Program-made: the position numbers and the translations under genes
Origin: Antedon mediterranea
Lineage: Eukaryota; Echinodermata; Crinoidea; Comatulida; Antedonidae
Direction: 5' to 3'
Length of the DNA: 64,000 nucleotides
Assembly: GCF_964355755.1 (NCBI RefSeq)
Contig: NC_092676.1
Location: forward strand, 5,624,288-5,688,287
Shown here: in pieces, positions 40,600 through 53,693 of the stretch
Layout of the letters: each line of letters opens with the position of its first letter
How positions within the stretch are numbered: the first letter of the stretch is position 1
The notes under the pieces: model-generated
The model's input: only the letters and a program-made list of their open reading frames with translations
Databases searched by the model: none
Told to the model about the DNA's origin: nothing

Positions 40600-43290
40600 A
40601 GAAACTATTGGGAGAATGTTATTGGTGGATTTGATTCTTCATGAACTTTACCAGCCGATATTACTTACAGTCTGTTGAAGAATGTGATTGGTGGTTTGGA
40701 TTCTGCAGATAAACTTGAGCAGACGATTTTATAAACTGTGGCGAGAATATAATTGGTGGTTTGGTTTCTGCAGATAAACTTGAGCAGGCGATATTATAAA
40801 CTGTTGGAGAATATTGGTGGTTTGGATTCTGCAGATAAACTTGAACAGACGTTGTTAGAAACTTTTGTAGAATGTGATTGGTGGTTTGGTTTATGAACTT
40901 AAGCAGACGACAAAAACTGTCGAAAAATGCGATTGGTAGTTTCTTTTTCTGCAGGTGAATTTAAGCACACGATTCGATTCTGTATGACAGACTGACGTCA
41001 CCAAAGTTGTATTTTAAATATGATCCGAATGAATACATAGTGTACGCCCTCTGTCCTTCTTTTTGCCAGTGTATTTAAATCAGTTTCTTGGTGTTTAATT
41101 GAATATTCATAAGGTTATGCAATAGTAAAACCATTTTCTACTATTTAATTTTCAGGTTATATGATTATCAACGATGGGGAATATGTGATTGGTGGTTTGG
41201 TTTCTGCAAATTAACTTGAGAAGTCGGTATTTGAAACCTTTGAAGAATATGATTGGTGGTTTGGTTTCTGCAGATAAACTTAAGCAAACGATATTATAAA
41301 CTTTTGAAGAATGTGATTGGTAGTTTGGATTCTGCAGATGAACTTGAGCAGACAATATTATAAACTTTTGTAGAATGTGATTGGTGGTTTGGTTTATGAA
41401 CTTGAGCAGACGACATTAAAAACTGTTGAAAAATGCGATTGGTGGTTTGTTTTTCTGCAGGTGAATTTAAGCACACGATTAGATCGATGAACTTGAGTAG
41501 ACAATATTATAAACCTTTGAAGAATGTGATTGGTGGTTTGGATTCTGCAGATAAACTTGAGCAGACGTTGTTAGAAACTTTGGAAGAATGTGATGGGTGG
41601 TTTGGATTCTGAAGATAAACTTGAACAGACGATATTATAAACTTTTGAAGAATGCGATGGGTGGGTTGGTTTCTGCAGATGAACTTGAGCAGACGATATT
41701 ATAAACTGTTGAAGAATGTGATTTGGTTTCTGCAGATGAACTTGAGCAGACAATATTAGAAGCAATGGACGTGATTGGTATATTTTTCTGTGGATGGAAC
41801 ATTATTGACGAATTGTACATACAATTATTAATATGATTATGATTACAATGATTAAACCGAATAAGACGAGTGCGATTGTAAGGGGAATTTTAAATTGGTG
41901 GGTTGGTTTCTGCAGATAAACTTGAGCAGACGATATTATACACTTTTGAAGAATGCGATTGGTAGGTTGGTTTCTGCAGATGAACTTGAGCAGACGATAT
42001 TATAAACTGTTGAAGAATGTGATTTGGTTTCTGCAGATGAACTTGAGCAGACAATATTAGAAGCAATGGACGTGATTGGTATATTTTTCTGTGGATGGAA
42101 CATTATTGACGAATTGTACATACAATTAATATGATTATGATTACAATGATTAAACCGAATAAGACGAGTGCGATTGTAAAGGGAATTTTAAATTGGTGGG
42201 TTGGTTTCTGCAGATAAACTTGAACAGACGATATTATAAACTTTTGAAGAATGCGATGGGTGGGTTGGTTTCTGCAGATGAACTTGAGCAGACGATATTA
42301 TAAACTGTTGAAGAATGTGATTTGGTTTCTGCAGATGAACTTGAGCAGACAATATTAGAAGCAATGGACGTGATTGGTATATTTTTCTGTGGATGGAACA
42401 TTATTGACGAATTGTACATACAATTATTAATATGATTATGATTACAATGATTAAACCGAATAAGACGAGTGCGATTGTAAGGGGAATTTTAAATTGGTGG
42501 GTTGGTTTCTGCAGATAAACTTGAGCAGACGATATTATACACTTTTGAAGAATGCGATTGGTAGGTTGGTTTCTGCAGATGAACTTGAGCAGACGATATT
42601 ATAAACTGTTGAAGAATGTGATTTGGTTTCTGCAGATGAACTTGAGCAGACAATATTAGAAGCAATGGACGTGATTGGTATATTTTTCTGTGGATGGAAC
42701 ATTATTGACGAATTGTACACATACAATTATTAATATGATTATGATTACAATGATTAAACCGAATAAGACGAGTGCGATTGTAAAGGGAATTTTAAATTGG
42801 TGGGTTGGTTTCTGCAGATAAACTTGAGCAGACGATATTATACACTTTTGAAGAATGCGATTGGTGGGTTGGTTTCTGCAGATGAACTTGAGCAGACGAT
42901 ATTATAAACTGTTGAAGAATGTGATTGGAGATTTGGTTTCTGCAGATGAACTTGAGCAGACAATATTAGAAGCAATGGACGTGATTGGTATATTTTTCTG
43001 TGGATGGAACATTATTGACGAATTGTACATACAATTATTAATATGATTATGATTACAATGATTATACCGAATAAGACGAGTGCGATTGTAAGGGGAATTT
43101 TAAATTGGTGGGTTGGTTTCTGCAGATGAACTTGAGCAGACAATATTAGAAGCAATGTACGTGATTGGTATATTTTTCTGTGGATGGAACATTATTGACG
43201 AATTGTACATACAATTATTAATATGATTATGATTACAATGATTAAACTGAATAAGACGAGTGCGATTGTAAGGGGAATTTTAAACTACTT
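40600..43290 (+). repeat. Satellite: ~60-bp monomers grading into ~300-bp higher-order repeat
   Basis: Monomers carry GATTGGTGGTTTGG, TTCTGCAGATAAACTTGAGC and AGACGATATTATAAAC. Up to about 41640 they are single and diverged. From 41640 they are organised in a ~300-bp unit that also contains AATAAGACGAGTGCGATTGT; landmark GGGAATTTTAAATTGG recurs at 41883, 42181, 42482, 42785 and 43093, spacing 298-308. A shortened unit ends the array near 43290. Repeated ~61-codon minus-strand frames and one plus-strand frame are by-products. No evidence of translation. Confidence 0.9.
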
Positions 43291-45930
43291 TTATGTTATG
43301 CCTTAAACAAAATTTGCCATCAACTGAAATTATAATTGGAATATTTGATTGATAATATAGAATTTATTGGTATAAGTGAAATATTTTAAATAATATTAAA
43401 TTGATTTATGATTGATCCCGTTCAAATTAAAATTTGTATTAAATAATATGAATTATATGATATATATATACGTTAGGCATGGATAATAGTTTTAAATCAA
43501 TTATTTCAATATGTCCTTTTTCGATTGATATAAATAAATAATTTATGATTGATCCAAATTTAACAGACTCGTACAACTCATTCATTCATTCTTTTTCTTT
43601 ATTCAATTTTTATTTCAACTACTTTCTTTAAACATCTTTGCATTCATCTTTACCATTTACCAAAAGTGTAAACGGTATGTTTTTTGTTAATTAAGTGCGC
43701 TTAGGATTTAGTCTCAGCGACGTAGATTAAGTTTTTTTAGCTTAGTTAGGTGTATGTACCGTTTACACGAATCATCTAACCATTACTCATCCTGTAACAA
43801 CTTTCTATATTAACTCTCTATATCTTCTATATTAACAGACGAGTCGCAAACTTTGTTTTGGAAATACCTGGTAACAAAATTCGGATGGGACCTCCAGCCA
43901 AATTTTAATTGGCATAAACATGAAAACACAATTGATAATTTTAATTGTTTTAATAAGTTTTCATAATCATAATTGTAAATCCGAATGTAATTTTTCCACC
44001 AATTAATGCTAAATTAAACTTTAAATTGATTTAAATCTTCAAAAATTCTGATTTTTACTCTAAATTCGGTTGAGTAAAACTTGACCCAAATTGGTTTCAA
44101 AATTGGGTCAATATCGTTCGTTCGCTTCAAACAATCCTGATTGGTTTATTTTTGTTCGCAGACTATTTCTAAAAATAATTAAATATACCTTTGTTTTTGT
44201 TTTATTTATATTTCGAATAAATAAATGAATGAGGCATGACGTATAGTGTATAACACTCAGTAGGGTTCATATGCATAAAGGTTTAATCAAAGTTATCAAA
44301 TCATATTGTATTTTATTTATCTATGAATTTTATTTATCAATTATATTAATGAATATTATATTTGTAAATACGACCCGTACCTATAATCGATAGGAAGCAA
44401 TTCCCTGAATATTAATTTGTTGTATAAATATTATTCAGCCTAAAACATGTATTGTATATATAAACATTATTTTTAAATATTTTGTACCCTATTGATTAAT
44501 GCCTGATTAGTTATAATTATTATACGATTATATAATGATGTAATAATTGATCAATTTAATTATCATAAAAAACAATTAATTTATATTTTTTATTGTTTTA
44601 TGTATGATTCACGAATCAATGTTTTAGTTATATATTATCTTTGTAAATATCGTATTTATATATTTAAAACAATTAATCTACGAAAACTAGTTGATTTTTC
44701 TCGAATTAATGTAATTTTAATTATAAAATAAATTACTGGATGCGCTGTATTCAAAATATTGAAAATATTATCTATTGTAAATATCAAACGTATGATAAAT
44801 GTTAATTATAAAAACAATTAATTAATATTTTATTATCTTTGATTGTAGTCAGTACTGTACGAATATTGAAAATAATAAATTTGAAAATATCAAACATGAT
44901 AAAACATATATCAATGATGTTTATTTCTTATCTGAATTTTAATGACTGAAGTATAATCGTTAATATCCTATGAATAATTTATTTAATTTATTTATTCAAC
45001 TTGGTTTTACAAGGGTAGGTACAAGCTTTACTACGGCAGTACAAAGATATAAAACGACATTAAAAATTCCTACATTTGAAATATGTTAAAATTCATGTAA
45101 AAGTACACCAGATATTGCTTATATTATTGGTTATATTTGAGATATTTAACTTGGTTTTAAAATCAGAATAAGATATATTGTATTTAAAGAGGAGAGAATT
45201 AGAAAGGAAGTGACACTGTAATAAAAATACATTTTAATACGAATATCATTGTACCGGTAATGTAATACGTAATTCCATATTTGATCATTTTACAAAATAA
45301 AGTGTTGTATTGTTGAATGTGTTTATTTTATGTCCCCTTTTCCAAATATTGTGGTGATTACGAAACAATTGTTGTATTTGTTTTCGTCCAGTATTGTTTG
45401 CGGTGACAATTGTCGTGACTGAAATTTCTCAATTTCTCTTCCAATCCATTAAAATTAAATTAATTATTAGTTATCGGTTATTTACACTAAAGTTATTAAT
45501 AATGTGTATGTGTGATTTACTTAAGATTTGTATGCTTTCTCTCTGGTTTTTTTTTCTGCGACCATTTATATAGACCAAATTTACGTTTGATACTGATATA
45601 TGCATTATGTCTAGTTTTATTTCTGGTTATTCCATCAATTGTTTGGTAGTCGCTACTGAGTAATGGGCCATAAACCTTCAAGATTGGGAAACTTTACTGT
45701 AAAAAAACGGTTTACTCTTTTTTTTAGAAATCTGTGTCTTGGCTGTTTTGTTCTACTTGGAAAACATTACGTAGCGTGTAATATTTAGTCATCGAAACTC
45801 ACTTAATGTTTTTATTTTCCGTTCATAAAACCCACAATATTACGTCATTGCATAACAGTAATGGGTTGGGCTGTTCAAATTGTCAAACCACAATAATGAT
45901 TACGCCACCATTAGTCACGTCACGGTTGAA
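43291..45930. other. Very AT-rich non-coding stretch
   Basis: No gene, RNA or repeat that I can support. A consensus AATAAA occurs near 45297. Confidence 0.5.
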
Positions 45931-45939
45931 CGAACTCCC

Positions 45940-46038
45940 TAAGTTTTAGGATAAGATCTCACTCGCGCCAGTTCTAACTTTATTTCAAAACTGTTCGGAG
46001 TTACTTGAAAGATTATAAAACAAACAAACTTGGCCCTG
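45940..46038 (+). promoter_or_regulatory. Candidate first exon with strong donor
   Basis: A GC-richer segment ends TTGGCCCTG|GTAAGTAG at 46038/46039, a near-ideal donor. It may be the non-coding first exon of a gene with long introns extending rightward, possibly beyond the window. No matching downstream coding exon was identified. The left edge is arbitrary. Confidence 0.35.
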
Positions 46039-46750
46039 GTAAGTAGTGTTTTTATTAATTATTATCCTATAGGTTTATGTTAGGGTTATAACAAACATAA
46101 TTTTGTCAACCGTTTGACTTCAGGGAAGTCTTTTAAAGACTTTATTGTTTGGTCTCGGTGCTAGCGTCAAAGCTCGCGGTGTAGGCTTAGAATCGGAAGA
46201 ATCGGTGAATCATCGCCTGGTACGTTAGCTCGAGTGCTATTGTATCCCGGTATTATGATTTTATAACGGTGGTTGTATACATACTTTGATATACCTTTTT
46301 TAGGTTAATTGCAATTAAACACATTTCTATAAATATTCGAAATAGAATTGTCTATTATATTAAACATAATTTAAATATACTTGTTTTATAGTTTAAGATT
46401 TCTAATAAGATAAAACGTCTATTTCTATTCTAGAGAGCAGGCGACATTAAATGGAAAAAAATTTATAATTTTTAGGGAACACCTTTTTTCCCATAAGTGA
46501 ATCTTGTTTTCTATTCATTATGATGTTAATTTAACTTTTAATTAAAGTTACAGTAACTTTGTTACAAAAAAAACAAAAACATTTTAATCACTATATGTTA
46601 ATTAAAACATTATTTAATAATCATTGCATATGTATTTTTGTTATTGTTTAAGCCTTACTTTAATACTTTATTTTAATAAAACAAAATTATTGATAAATTA
46701 ATCATATTCAATATTAATAAAATAAAAGGAATAGTTTAACCATGCCTCCT

Positions 46751-46925
46751 CAGGGAAAATTTTCATTTAAAAATTTTGTTTAGCAATATTGCTAATCAAA
46801 CTGATTTTTAAGTCGAGAAACATAGTTTTGTATTGTTTTTTTTGCTACACAATTTTCAAAATGTGTAGCAATAAGGTTGTTTTGTATAGCTTTTTGCTAT
46901 GCTACACTGGCGAAAATGTTCCCTG
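46751..46925 (+). mobile_element. M5 repeat, plus orientation
   Basis: Ends resemble each other in inverse (TCAGGGAAAATTTTC and GAAAATGTTCCCTG). Internal TGTAGCAATAAGGTTGTTTT. A second copy lies inverted at 51037-51217. Confidence 0.7.
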
Positions 46926-46976
46926 CTCCTGAACTATAATATAATAATCAATGAAAATACTGTTAAATGTTTTCTG

Positions 46977-47099
46977 CCTACCCTATCAAACTTTTTTGCC
47001 AAATTTTGGTAGTGATATCATATGCTCAAATACGGTGGTGAAATGACATCATCGTGTCCATATATGGGCACATAACATTTGATAGTGTAAATAGAGCTT
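46977..47099. mobile_element. M2 MITE, diverged
   Basis: Left CTACCCTATCAAAC, right GATAGTGTAAATAGAGCTT, with the internal CATATATGGGCACAT palindrome. Confidence 0.65.
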
Positions 47100-47335
47100 T
47101 TATGTAGTTTCTGAAATGTCTTTCATTTTTTAATAAGGTTACTAATATGGAATTCTGATACTTATTATTGTAATGACAGTCTACAGTAGAACATGTGAGT
47201 CATAGACAAATTAAGTTTATAACCAGGATGGAAATGTCCGCAGTCAGCGCTAACAACTTGAATCATTGTTTTAAATTATAATATTATAATAGAACAAACA
47301 TTTAATTTGGTGTACTGCTACTAAGAATTCTGTAT

Positions 47336-47674
47336 TTAAAGATGTATTATCCCCAAAAAACATGAAAAATAAAGATTAAATCAGATATTGAAGTATGCCA
47401 TTTTGTAGTTCTACAGTAACAAATTAAGTTAATCACTTCAGTAGAAAAAAAAACTCTGAAAAAAATAATGTTTTCACTTATAAAATGACAAAATAAACAG
47501 ATAGATTCAACCAAAAACCCATTGGCTGACATCCAATTTGACTAGTTTGTGCTTTAAATTACAGTTTTAGGTAAATTTTTGTTTTTCCGATTCAATTTTT
47601 GGTCAAAGTGAATAACTATTACGTTAAAATGGCATATTGAAAAAAAAATTTAAAACGGACAATACATCTTTTAA
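47336..47674. mobile_element. M3 MITE
   Basis: TTAAAGATGTATTATCCCC at the left and GACAATACATCTTTTAA at the right, with TTAA at both edges. The 61-codon minus frame inside is not a gene. Confidence 0.75.
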
Positions 47675-48174
47675 CTTAATATGTACAGTACTGTACTTAT
47701 GCAGCAATTACTCAGAAGATAAATATAAGGTTTCTTAATCTTTTATGTAATTATTAGATAAATAATCATGATCTCTTCCTGTTGGATGGTCAGAGGAGTT
47801 GTTGTAATCTAGAACTTCTTCAAAAAACCTTACAATACAGTACGTTTATGAATCTTTTGTATAGTTTTAGTGATGAGTTTATTAAGAGGATACAGTAAAA
47901 AAAAAAATTTAATTAAAAAAATTAATATTGTCATATACAGTATAGAGTTGTCTTGGGTGGGTGTTTGACTTTTAGGTTACATAGCCTTCCACCCAATATA
48001 ATAAAAGTCTTTCATTATTACCATATTTGGAAGGTTTTGTATGTAAGTAATCAAGTCTTAACACCCACGTTTGCCCAGCCCAATTACAGTATCTACAATA
48101 GCACTGTACAGTTATTCTTTGAAGGTTTGCCTGATTTTCTAGAAAGATGGTTTTAACAGCTGAAAACTAAATTC

Positions 48175-48808
48175 TTAAAGACCCCTTCCCTGCAATTTTG
48201 GACGTTTTTTGGAAAATAATACATATATATCACTTTAAAAACATTAAACCATGTCATTCCTTGTCTTAAATGTACGTTTTATGGTAAATTATGATAAAAA
48301 GTGAGAAACAATGCACTACCTAAGTAGCTCGCGGCGATCGACATCTCGTGGACGGTCTCAGGCCTAGCCTAGCTAGGCTTAGTTTTGTAGGCCTAGCTGG
48401 TAAACATCGGTAACGTACGAACATCGTACGCTAGCTATATACCTAGCCTGACGTTGTATAGTTGCTACATTAATTGTCTTTCTATTTTTGCCAGACTCCG
48501 TTGATACAAATTGGGGAAAACCCGGTATTTTCGCTGAAAAGTTAGGAGTCTTCCATTTGTTTTGGCTTCACGATCGATCGAAAAGTGGGCGAATTACAGG
48601 TGAAAAACAACAATATCAATCCGCGCGCAATGCATTTTGGGATTTATAGCGGGCCGCTATAATTATTAAAATCGATTTATTTTTCACATTTTTAACCGTT
48701 TAAAGACGAAAAAAGTTATCGCAATAGGACCATATAGTATTATTTTTACATTAAATATAGTTTGTGATCTTAAATTAGATCTAAAAAACGTAGGGAATGG
48801 GGCTTTAA
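48175..48808. mobile_element. 634-bp TTAA-flanked TIR element (M6)
   Basis: Left TTAAAGACCCCTTCCCTGC, right inverse TTAAAGCCCCATTCCCTACG. Each has a following GACGTTTTTTGG- or ACGTTTTTTAGATC-type subterminal run. The interior (48310-48650) is much more GC-rich, with several CGATCG and GTACGC palindromes. TTAA edges suggest piggyBac-type targeting. No ORF of note. Confidence 0.75.
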
Positions 48809-48885
48809 CCATATTGTACATAATTTATATGTACTGTATACCTTTGTAACTTTTCAATTTGATATGACAGTACAGTAATAATAAC

Positions 48886-48918
48886 CATAGAGATATTATA
48901 TACTATAATATCTCTATG
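48886..48918. repeat. Perfect 15-bp hairpin
   Basis: CATAGAGATATTATA, loop TAC, then the exact inverse. It has the same TATA-TAC-TATA centre as 23723-23763. Confidence 0.9.
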
Positions 48919-48929
48919 TAATAACACAA

Positions 48930-49005
48930 TGATGTCATTTCACTACCATATTTGGGCACATCACAGTTTTTTTGTCGAACTAGTTTGATAGTGTAGACAG
49001 AGCTT
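48930..49005. mobile_element. M2 MITE right half
   Basis: From ATGTCATTTCACTACC to GATAGTGTAGACAGAGCTT. The left half is missing. Confidence 0.6.
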
Positions 49006-49476
49006 ACAGTCACTGTCAAACTTTAGTTTGATAGTGACTTCTTAAATGTCAAACTTGATGTTAAAAGAGCATTCATAATATTTGGCACACACTGTGTCTG
49101 TTAACGTACGATGACTCATTTGTCTATTAGCGTACGTAATTACCGCTTTTATGACTATCACTTGAATAAAATAGGTCAATAAACGAAGAAATTAAAAATC
49201 AATGTTCTTTTGATATTAAAATGTTATTGAAAATCAATTTCTTGGGCTAATTGCTGTCAAGAAGACAATTAAATTTAGTTTCTGTGTATTTATAGTTTAG
49301 TTTTGTTTAATCGAAGCATGTCATACTTAGTTTTGAGTGCCGAGAAAAGCGGCTTAAACTTAATGATTGAATACAGTGTCGGTGAGTTTAAATGATTGTC
49401 GGAAATTTGTGATCTAAAGTTTACAGTAGACTGGTGAGAGGTTTGAATTTAATTTAGCTGAAATTTTTAATTAGAG

Positions 49477-49654
49477 CTTATGCCTTGGTTCCTACTAGAA
49501 ATGCAACGCAAGGATGTAGATGTAAAGTACATGTAAGCAAGTTGACCAATGACAACCGACAGTTCAAATAATCTACCACCTCTGATTGGTCAAATCACTT
49601 TACTGTACTGTATGTTACATGCTTAGTGTTGCTTCTCTAGTGGAAATCCAGCTT
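49477..49654. mobile_element. M1 MITE copy 6, diverged
   Basis: TGCCTTGGTTCCTACTAGAA at the left and CTCTAGTGGAAATCCAGCTT at the right, with internal GACCAATGACA and its inverse. About 27 kb from the M1 cluster and clearly older. Confidence 0.65.
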
Positions 49655-50084
49655 CTACTGTTCTGTACACTGTATCTTGTTTTATATCTATTGCATTGTG
49701 TTTAGTTGCACAGACTTTCCTAAATCTAACAAAGTACTGAAAATAATGCGCCATCTTGCATAATTACTACTGTAACTAAGCTCAATTTTACAGTTTGTAA
49801 TCCGCATAATTGTACTAGTAATACTTACAATAGCTTAAACTTATGTTAGCTGTCTCAAAGAGGAATTAAAACACACTTAATAGATATCCTGTGTCAGTTT
49901 AAATACTGTCAGTATATCCTGGAGTGTGGACTGCAGTACGCATTATTTTTATTGGACCTACTGTACTGGTCAAATTTACATAACTGGAACATTCCTCAAA
50001 ACAGTGAGCCATTCAGATGATCCTTAAACATAAGATATTATAACACATTTGAAATACAAGTATTAATGTACATTTAGAATATCA

Positions 50085-50584
50085 ATAAAGATATAATGTC
50101 CCCCTGAACATTTTTTTTTACAAATTTTTGTTTGTTGAATATGCAATTTTAATATTGCTTAATAGTTACTGTATTCACTTTTACCAATACTGTAAATAGG
50201 ATAAAAAAAATTTATTTATCTGAAAAAATGTAATTTAAAGCTAACAAGGCAATACATGCCTGCATTTGCATTCTAAAATTTGAGTGTTTTACTGAGTCTG
50301 ACCAAACGACTGACCAACCGACCGACATAGTGAGCTGTAGAGGAGTCACGTTTGCACGCGAATAAAAATACTTAAATCGTCTGTCAAACAATGGGTTTTG
50401 GTTAAAATTAACCGTTTATTTTGTCTTTTATATTAAGTGAAATAATTATTTTTGTTGGTTTTTTTTCTACAGAAGTTAATAGCTTTATTTAACTGTAAAA
50501 ATGACCTACCGGTAACTGTATATTAAATGTCTAATTTGATTAATCTTCATTTTTCATGTTTTTGGGGGATAATACATCTTTAAA
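50085..50584. mobile_element. M3 MITE split by a nested insertion
   Basis: Left end AAAGATATAATGTCCCCC, right end TTTTTGGGGGATAATACATC then TTTAAA. It is longer than other copies because about 140 bp (50242-50380) interrupt it. Confidence 0.75.
50242..50380. mobile_element. M4 fragment nested in an M3 MITE
   Basis: Contains CCAACCGACCGACATAGTGA followed by GTAGAGGAGTCACG and CGCGAATAAAAATAC, matching the right part of the RPS13 intron-3 element. The flanking sequences rejoin as a normal M3 body. Edges approximate. Confidence 0.6.
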
Positions 50585-51036
50585 TTAATATTGCAATATT
50601 TAATTATTATAAAAAGTCTATTGAATTTCAAATTAAAAGTATCAATTACGTTCTGACAAAAGCTGTCGGTGACATGCGGCTACCTAAATACAATAATTTA
50701 AAACTTTAAAATAACTAAAATAAACTAAATTTATCTTTTAACACGGCTGATTTGTTTTCGTAAAATAGAATAATATAATACTTTGTATAATATGCAGGTA
50801 GCTCACAGGAAAACTTAACAAAAGGTGCAACCACTTATTTTTGGGAGGTTTTTTTTATCAATAGAACGGTAAACAAAAGAAGGTTGGGCCAGTTTGTAAA
50901 ATCATTGAAAAAGCCGAGATCAACCAACCCTGTAACTAACTGAATTTTGGGTGTCATCAGTCATGTGACTTACTATAGTATATTGGATAATAAAAAAATA
51001 ATTAGTCATGATTTTGAATAGAATGTATAAAAATAC

Positions 51037-51217
51037 AGGGAATAATTTCGCCAGTGTAGCATAGCAAAAAGCTATATACAAAACAACCTTATTGCTACAC
51101 ATTTCTAAAATTGTGTTGCAAAAAAGACAACACAAAACTATGTTTCTCGACTAAAAAATCAGTTTGATTTAATAGCAATAATTGCTAAACAAAATTTTAA
51201 AATGAAATTTTTCCCTG
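51037..51217 (-). mobile_element. M5 repeat, minus orientation
   Basis: Inverse of 46751-46925 over nearly its whole length, for example GCCAGTGTAGCATAGCAAAA and AAAACAACCTTATTGCTACA. Confidence 0.7.
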
Positions 51218-51479
51218 AATTATACCAGCTAATACTCATTATCCCTACATTATCAGTGTTATACAGTACTGTGTCTCACTTATAACTGTCCTGTTTCATC
51301 ATCTTTTTTTTTTCTGTATTCTTCTTTCTTCACAATATAATAATAGGACATTTCCATTATATATCTGTAGCATGAATTTGATTATATTTTGTTGTATACT
51401 GTATGTACAGTATTCATTTTCTTCAGAATTAAACTTTGCTTGATTCATCATTTCTAATATTAATCATAGTAATTATAGA

Positions 51480-51684
51480 ATATACTGACTGATTTTTACA
51501 TTTTTAACAGTTTTTTTGTTTTTAACTTTTTATCTTGTATTTTAATCTGTTATAATACTGCACGTTCTAAATTGTTGCAACATTTTGTATGTTTGTTTTT
51601 TATTGTTGTTTTAATCTACGGTACCAAGCAAAGTGAATTTCCATTTTTATGGACAAATAAAATTTCTTGAATCTTGAATCTTAA
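51480..51684 (+). mobile_element. LINE 3'UTR remnant
   Basis: Ends GCAAAGTGAATTTCC, then GACAAATAAAATTTCTTGAA and the repeated TCTTGAA, as in non-LTR 3' tails. No coding part. Confidence 0.5.
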
Positions 51685-52464
51685 ATGATAATTTAATGCC
51701 TTTCATTATTGACTGAAACTACCTCAACGGTTTTTAATTTCATTAATTTATTTAGATTGATAAAGGTTTGCAAGTAATCAAGTCATTTTGAAAACAGTGC
51801 TCCTTTGTGTAGGTAATATATCTTGTGTAAAGCTACAGTTTAGTTTATTTTTATACCTTTGTTCACCGGCTGAAATGACCATCTAAAATGTCAATTCTGA
51901 TGACATCGATATCATGTTGTTACATTTCCAGTCATATTATGTTGCTGTAGAAGAAATTATCCGATCCAATTGTTGTAGTCTATAATTAGTTTTTCTTGTT
52001 GTCACTTGATAAAAAATACAAAGTAATTTAATTTTTAAACGGTATGGATTTCTGTGTTGTAACATGCAGTTACTCATTTTAAATGTTTTATTGTTAAAAT
52101 CATTCCGAATAATTACGGTGACCCCAAGGAATTTGTTGCCAACCGCCACTTTAAAAAGCTGGTGACATCCCTGGTTAAAATTATAGAATCAGATAAAATA
52201 CAGTTTCTTAAAATTTAAAAAAGAAATATTAAAAATAATGTAAATTATATATTATAAAATTAATTTTCAGAATATCACCCATGTGGTTCAAAATTAATGT
52301 TTGGTGCCTGTGGTGTTATATTATATACTGTAAATGCAAAAACAAAATAAGAGAAACAAGAACTGATTGATTACAAAGAAATGTATTTAAATTCAACATG
52401 AGCATAATATAAATATGAAATAAATGTGAGTGAATCTCACAAAAGAGAAAAACTTTTATTTAAA

Positions 52465-52519
52465 GGGACCCTGTAAAAATTATTCTACTTCAGTAACTGA
52501 AGTAGAATACTTTACAAGG
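52465..52519. repeat. Short palindrome (M7)
   Basis: TTCTACTTCAGT, one base, then the exact inverse, flanked by CCTGTAAAAATTA and its imperfect inverse. Related sequences (CAAAATTATT, then a C/GTAGTTACTGCAGTA-type core) occur near 54235, 63012 and 63770. Confidence 0.7.
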
Positions 52520-53668
52520 TCTGTACATATGCTTTTATACAGTTATGAGTTATTTATACAGTATACTGTAAAGTACTATAATCTAGTTTAATACATTCTG
52601 TTTCTTTGCCTTCTGTTGTACATATTTCACTTGTAATAAGGACAGGTTTCATGCGATGACCTTTTAAACGATTTATCGCGTTCTTTTTGAGATTTCACTT
52701 TTATATCGTTTGAAATTGTTTGATACAATATCCTGCTTTAAAAGAGATTTTTAATTTATTTTTCTGTGATAAAAAAAAAACAGTATAGTGTTGACTGAAC
52801 TTGCATTAAAATGGCTGTGTTGAAATTGTATAGTATACGGTAGTTTGTAATACATTGAACTGCTTTTGGTGTTACACTTACAGTGAAATGCTATAGTGTT
52901 TTGTTGTAATGCTATGGCGTTCTCATTTAAATGCTACAGTATTTCGTATTGCGTTGAACGCCGTCAACATAAATTGATACTCTTATTCATGCATATAATT
53001 GTGTTCCCTTCTACAAATAATAGTATCAAAATGCTGTAAAGATGAGAACTTATATATCAGCAGTGGGGATTATTGCAATTGATGTAACAGCAGGAGTTTG
53101 CTGCAGTTGATGGAACAGCAACGGGCCTGCTGAGCTGTGAACCTACAGCTAAGGTCACACGCTCTTAAGTTTTCATATCGTACTCTTTGCTTTTTTTGAT
53201 ATTTTATATTATTTTCTGTAATGGGCGGTTTAAAAAAAATTGTATTTATAGAAATCGTACTGAGATACTGTACAGTAAACAATTGATTATTAATATTTGG
53301 TAATCCCTTGATCTAATATGCTCTTCCAAGAGATGATTAAAGATGGATGGAGAGAGCGAGTATCATTTTAAGATATACAGCAGTCATTGAATAAAGTAAT
53401 ATAATAAAAGTGTACTGTACATGAGATGTGCCCATGTTAACAACTGTTTTTTTATCCTGATTTTTTCCTTCTCAAATTTGGCAGTCGATGTGCCAAACGA
53501 CTTGCGTATGCGCATATCATAAAAATGATGTCATAGTGTTTCAGTCTCTATTATGATAATATTGAGCACCGTTTGAAATAAGAATGGGTTTAGAGATATT
53601 GTACAGCTTTGGTTATTTCATAATGTTAATAATTGAACCATATGACGGTATACAGTTACTAATTACCA

Positions 53669-53693
53669 ATATATATATATATATATATATATA
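53669..53693 (+). repeat. (AT)n microsatellite
   Basis: About 12 AT dinucleotides. Confidence 0.95.

Noticed and set aside
41571..42726. Repeated ~61-codon minus frames rich in Ser
   Set aside because: By-products of the ~300-bp satellite unit; same frame copied with the repeat.
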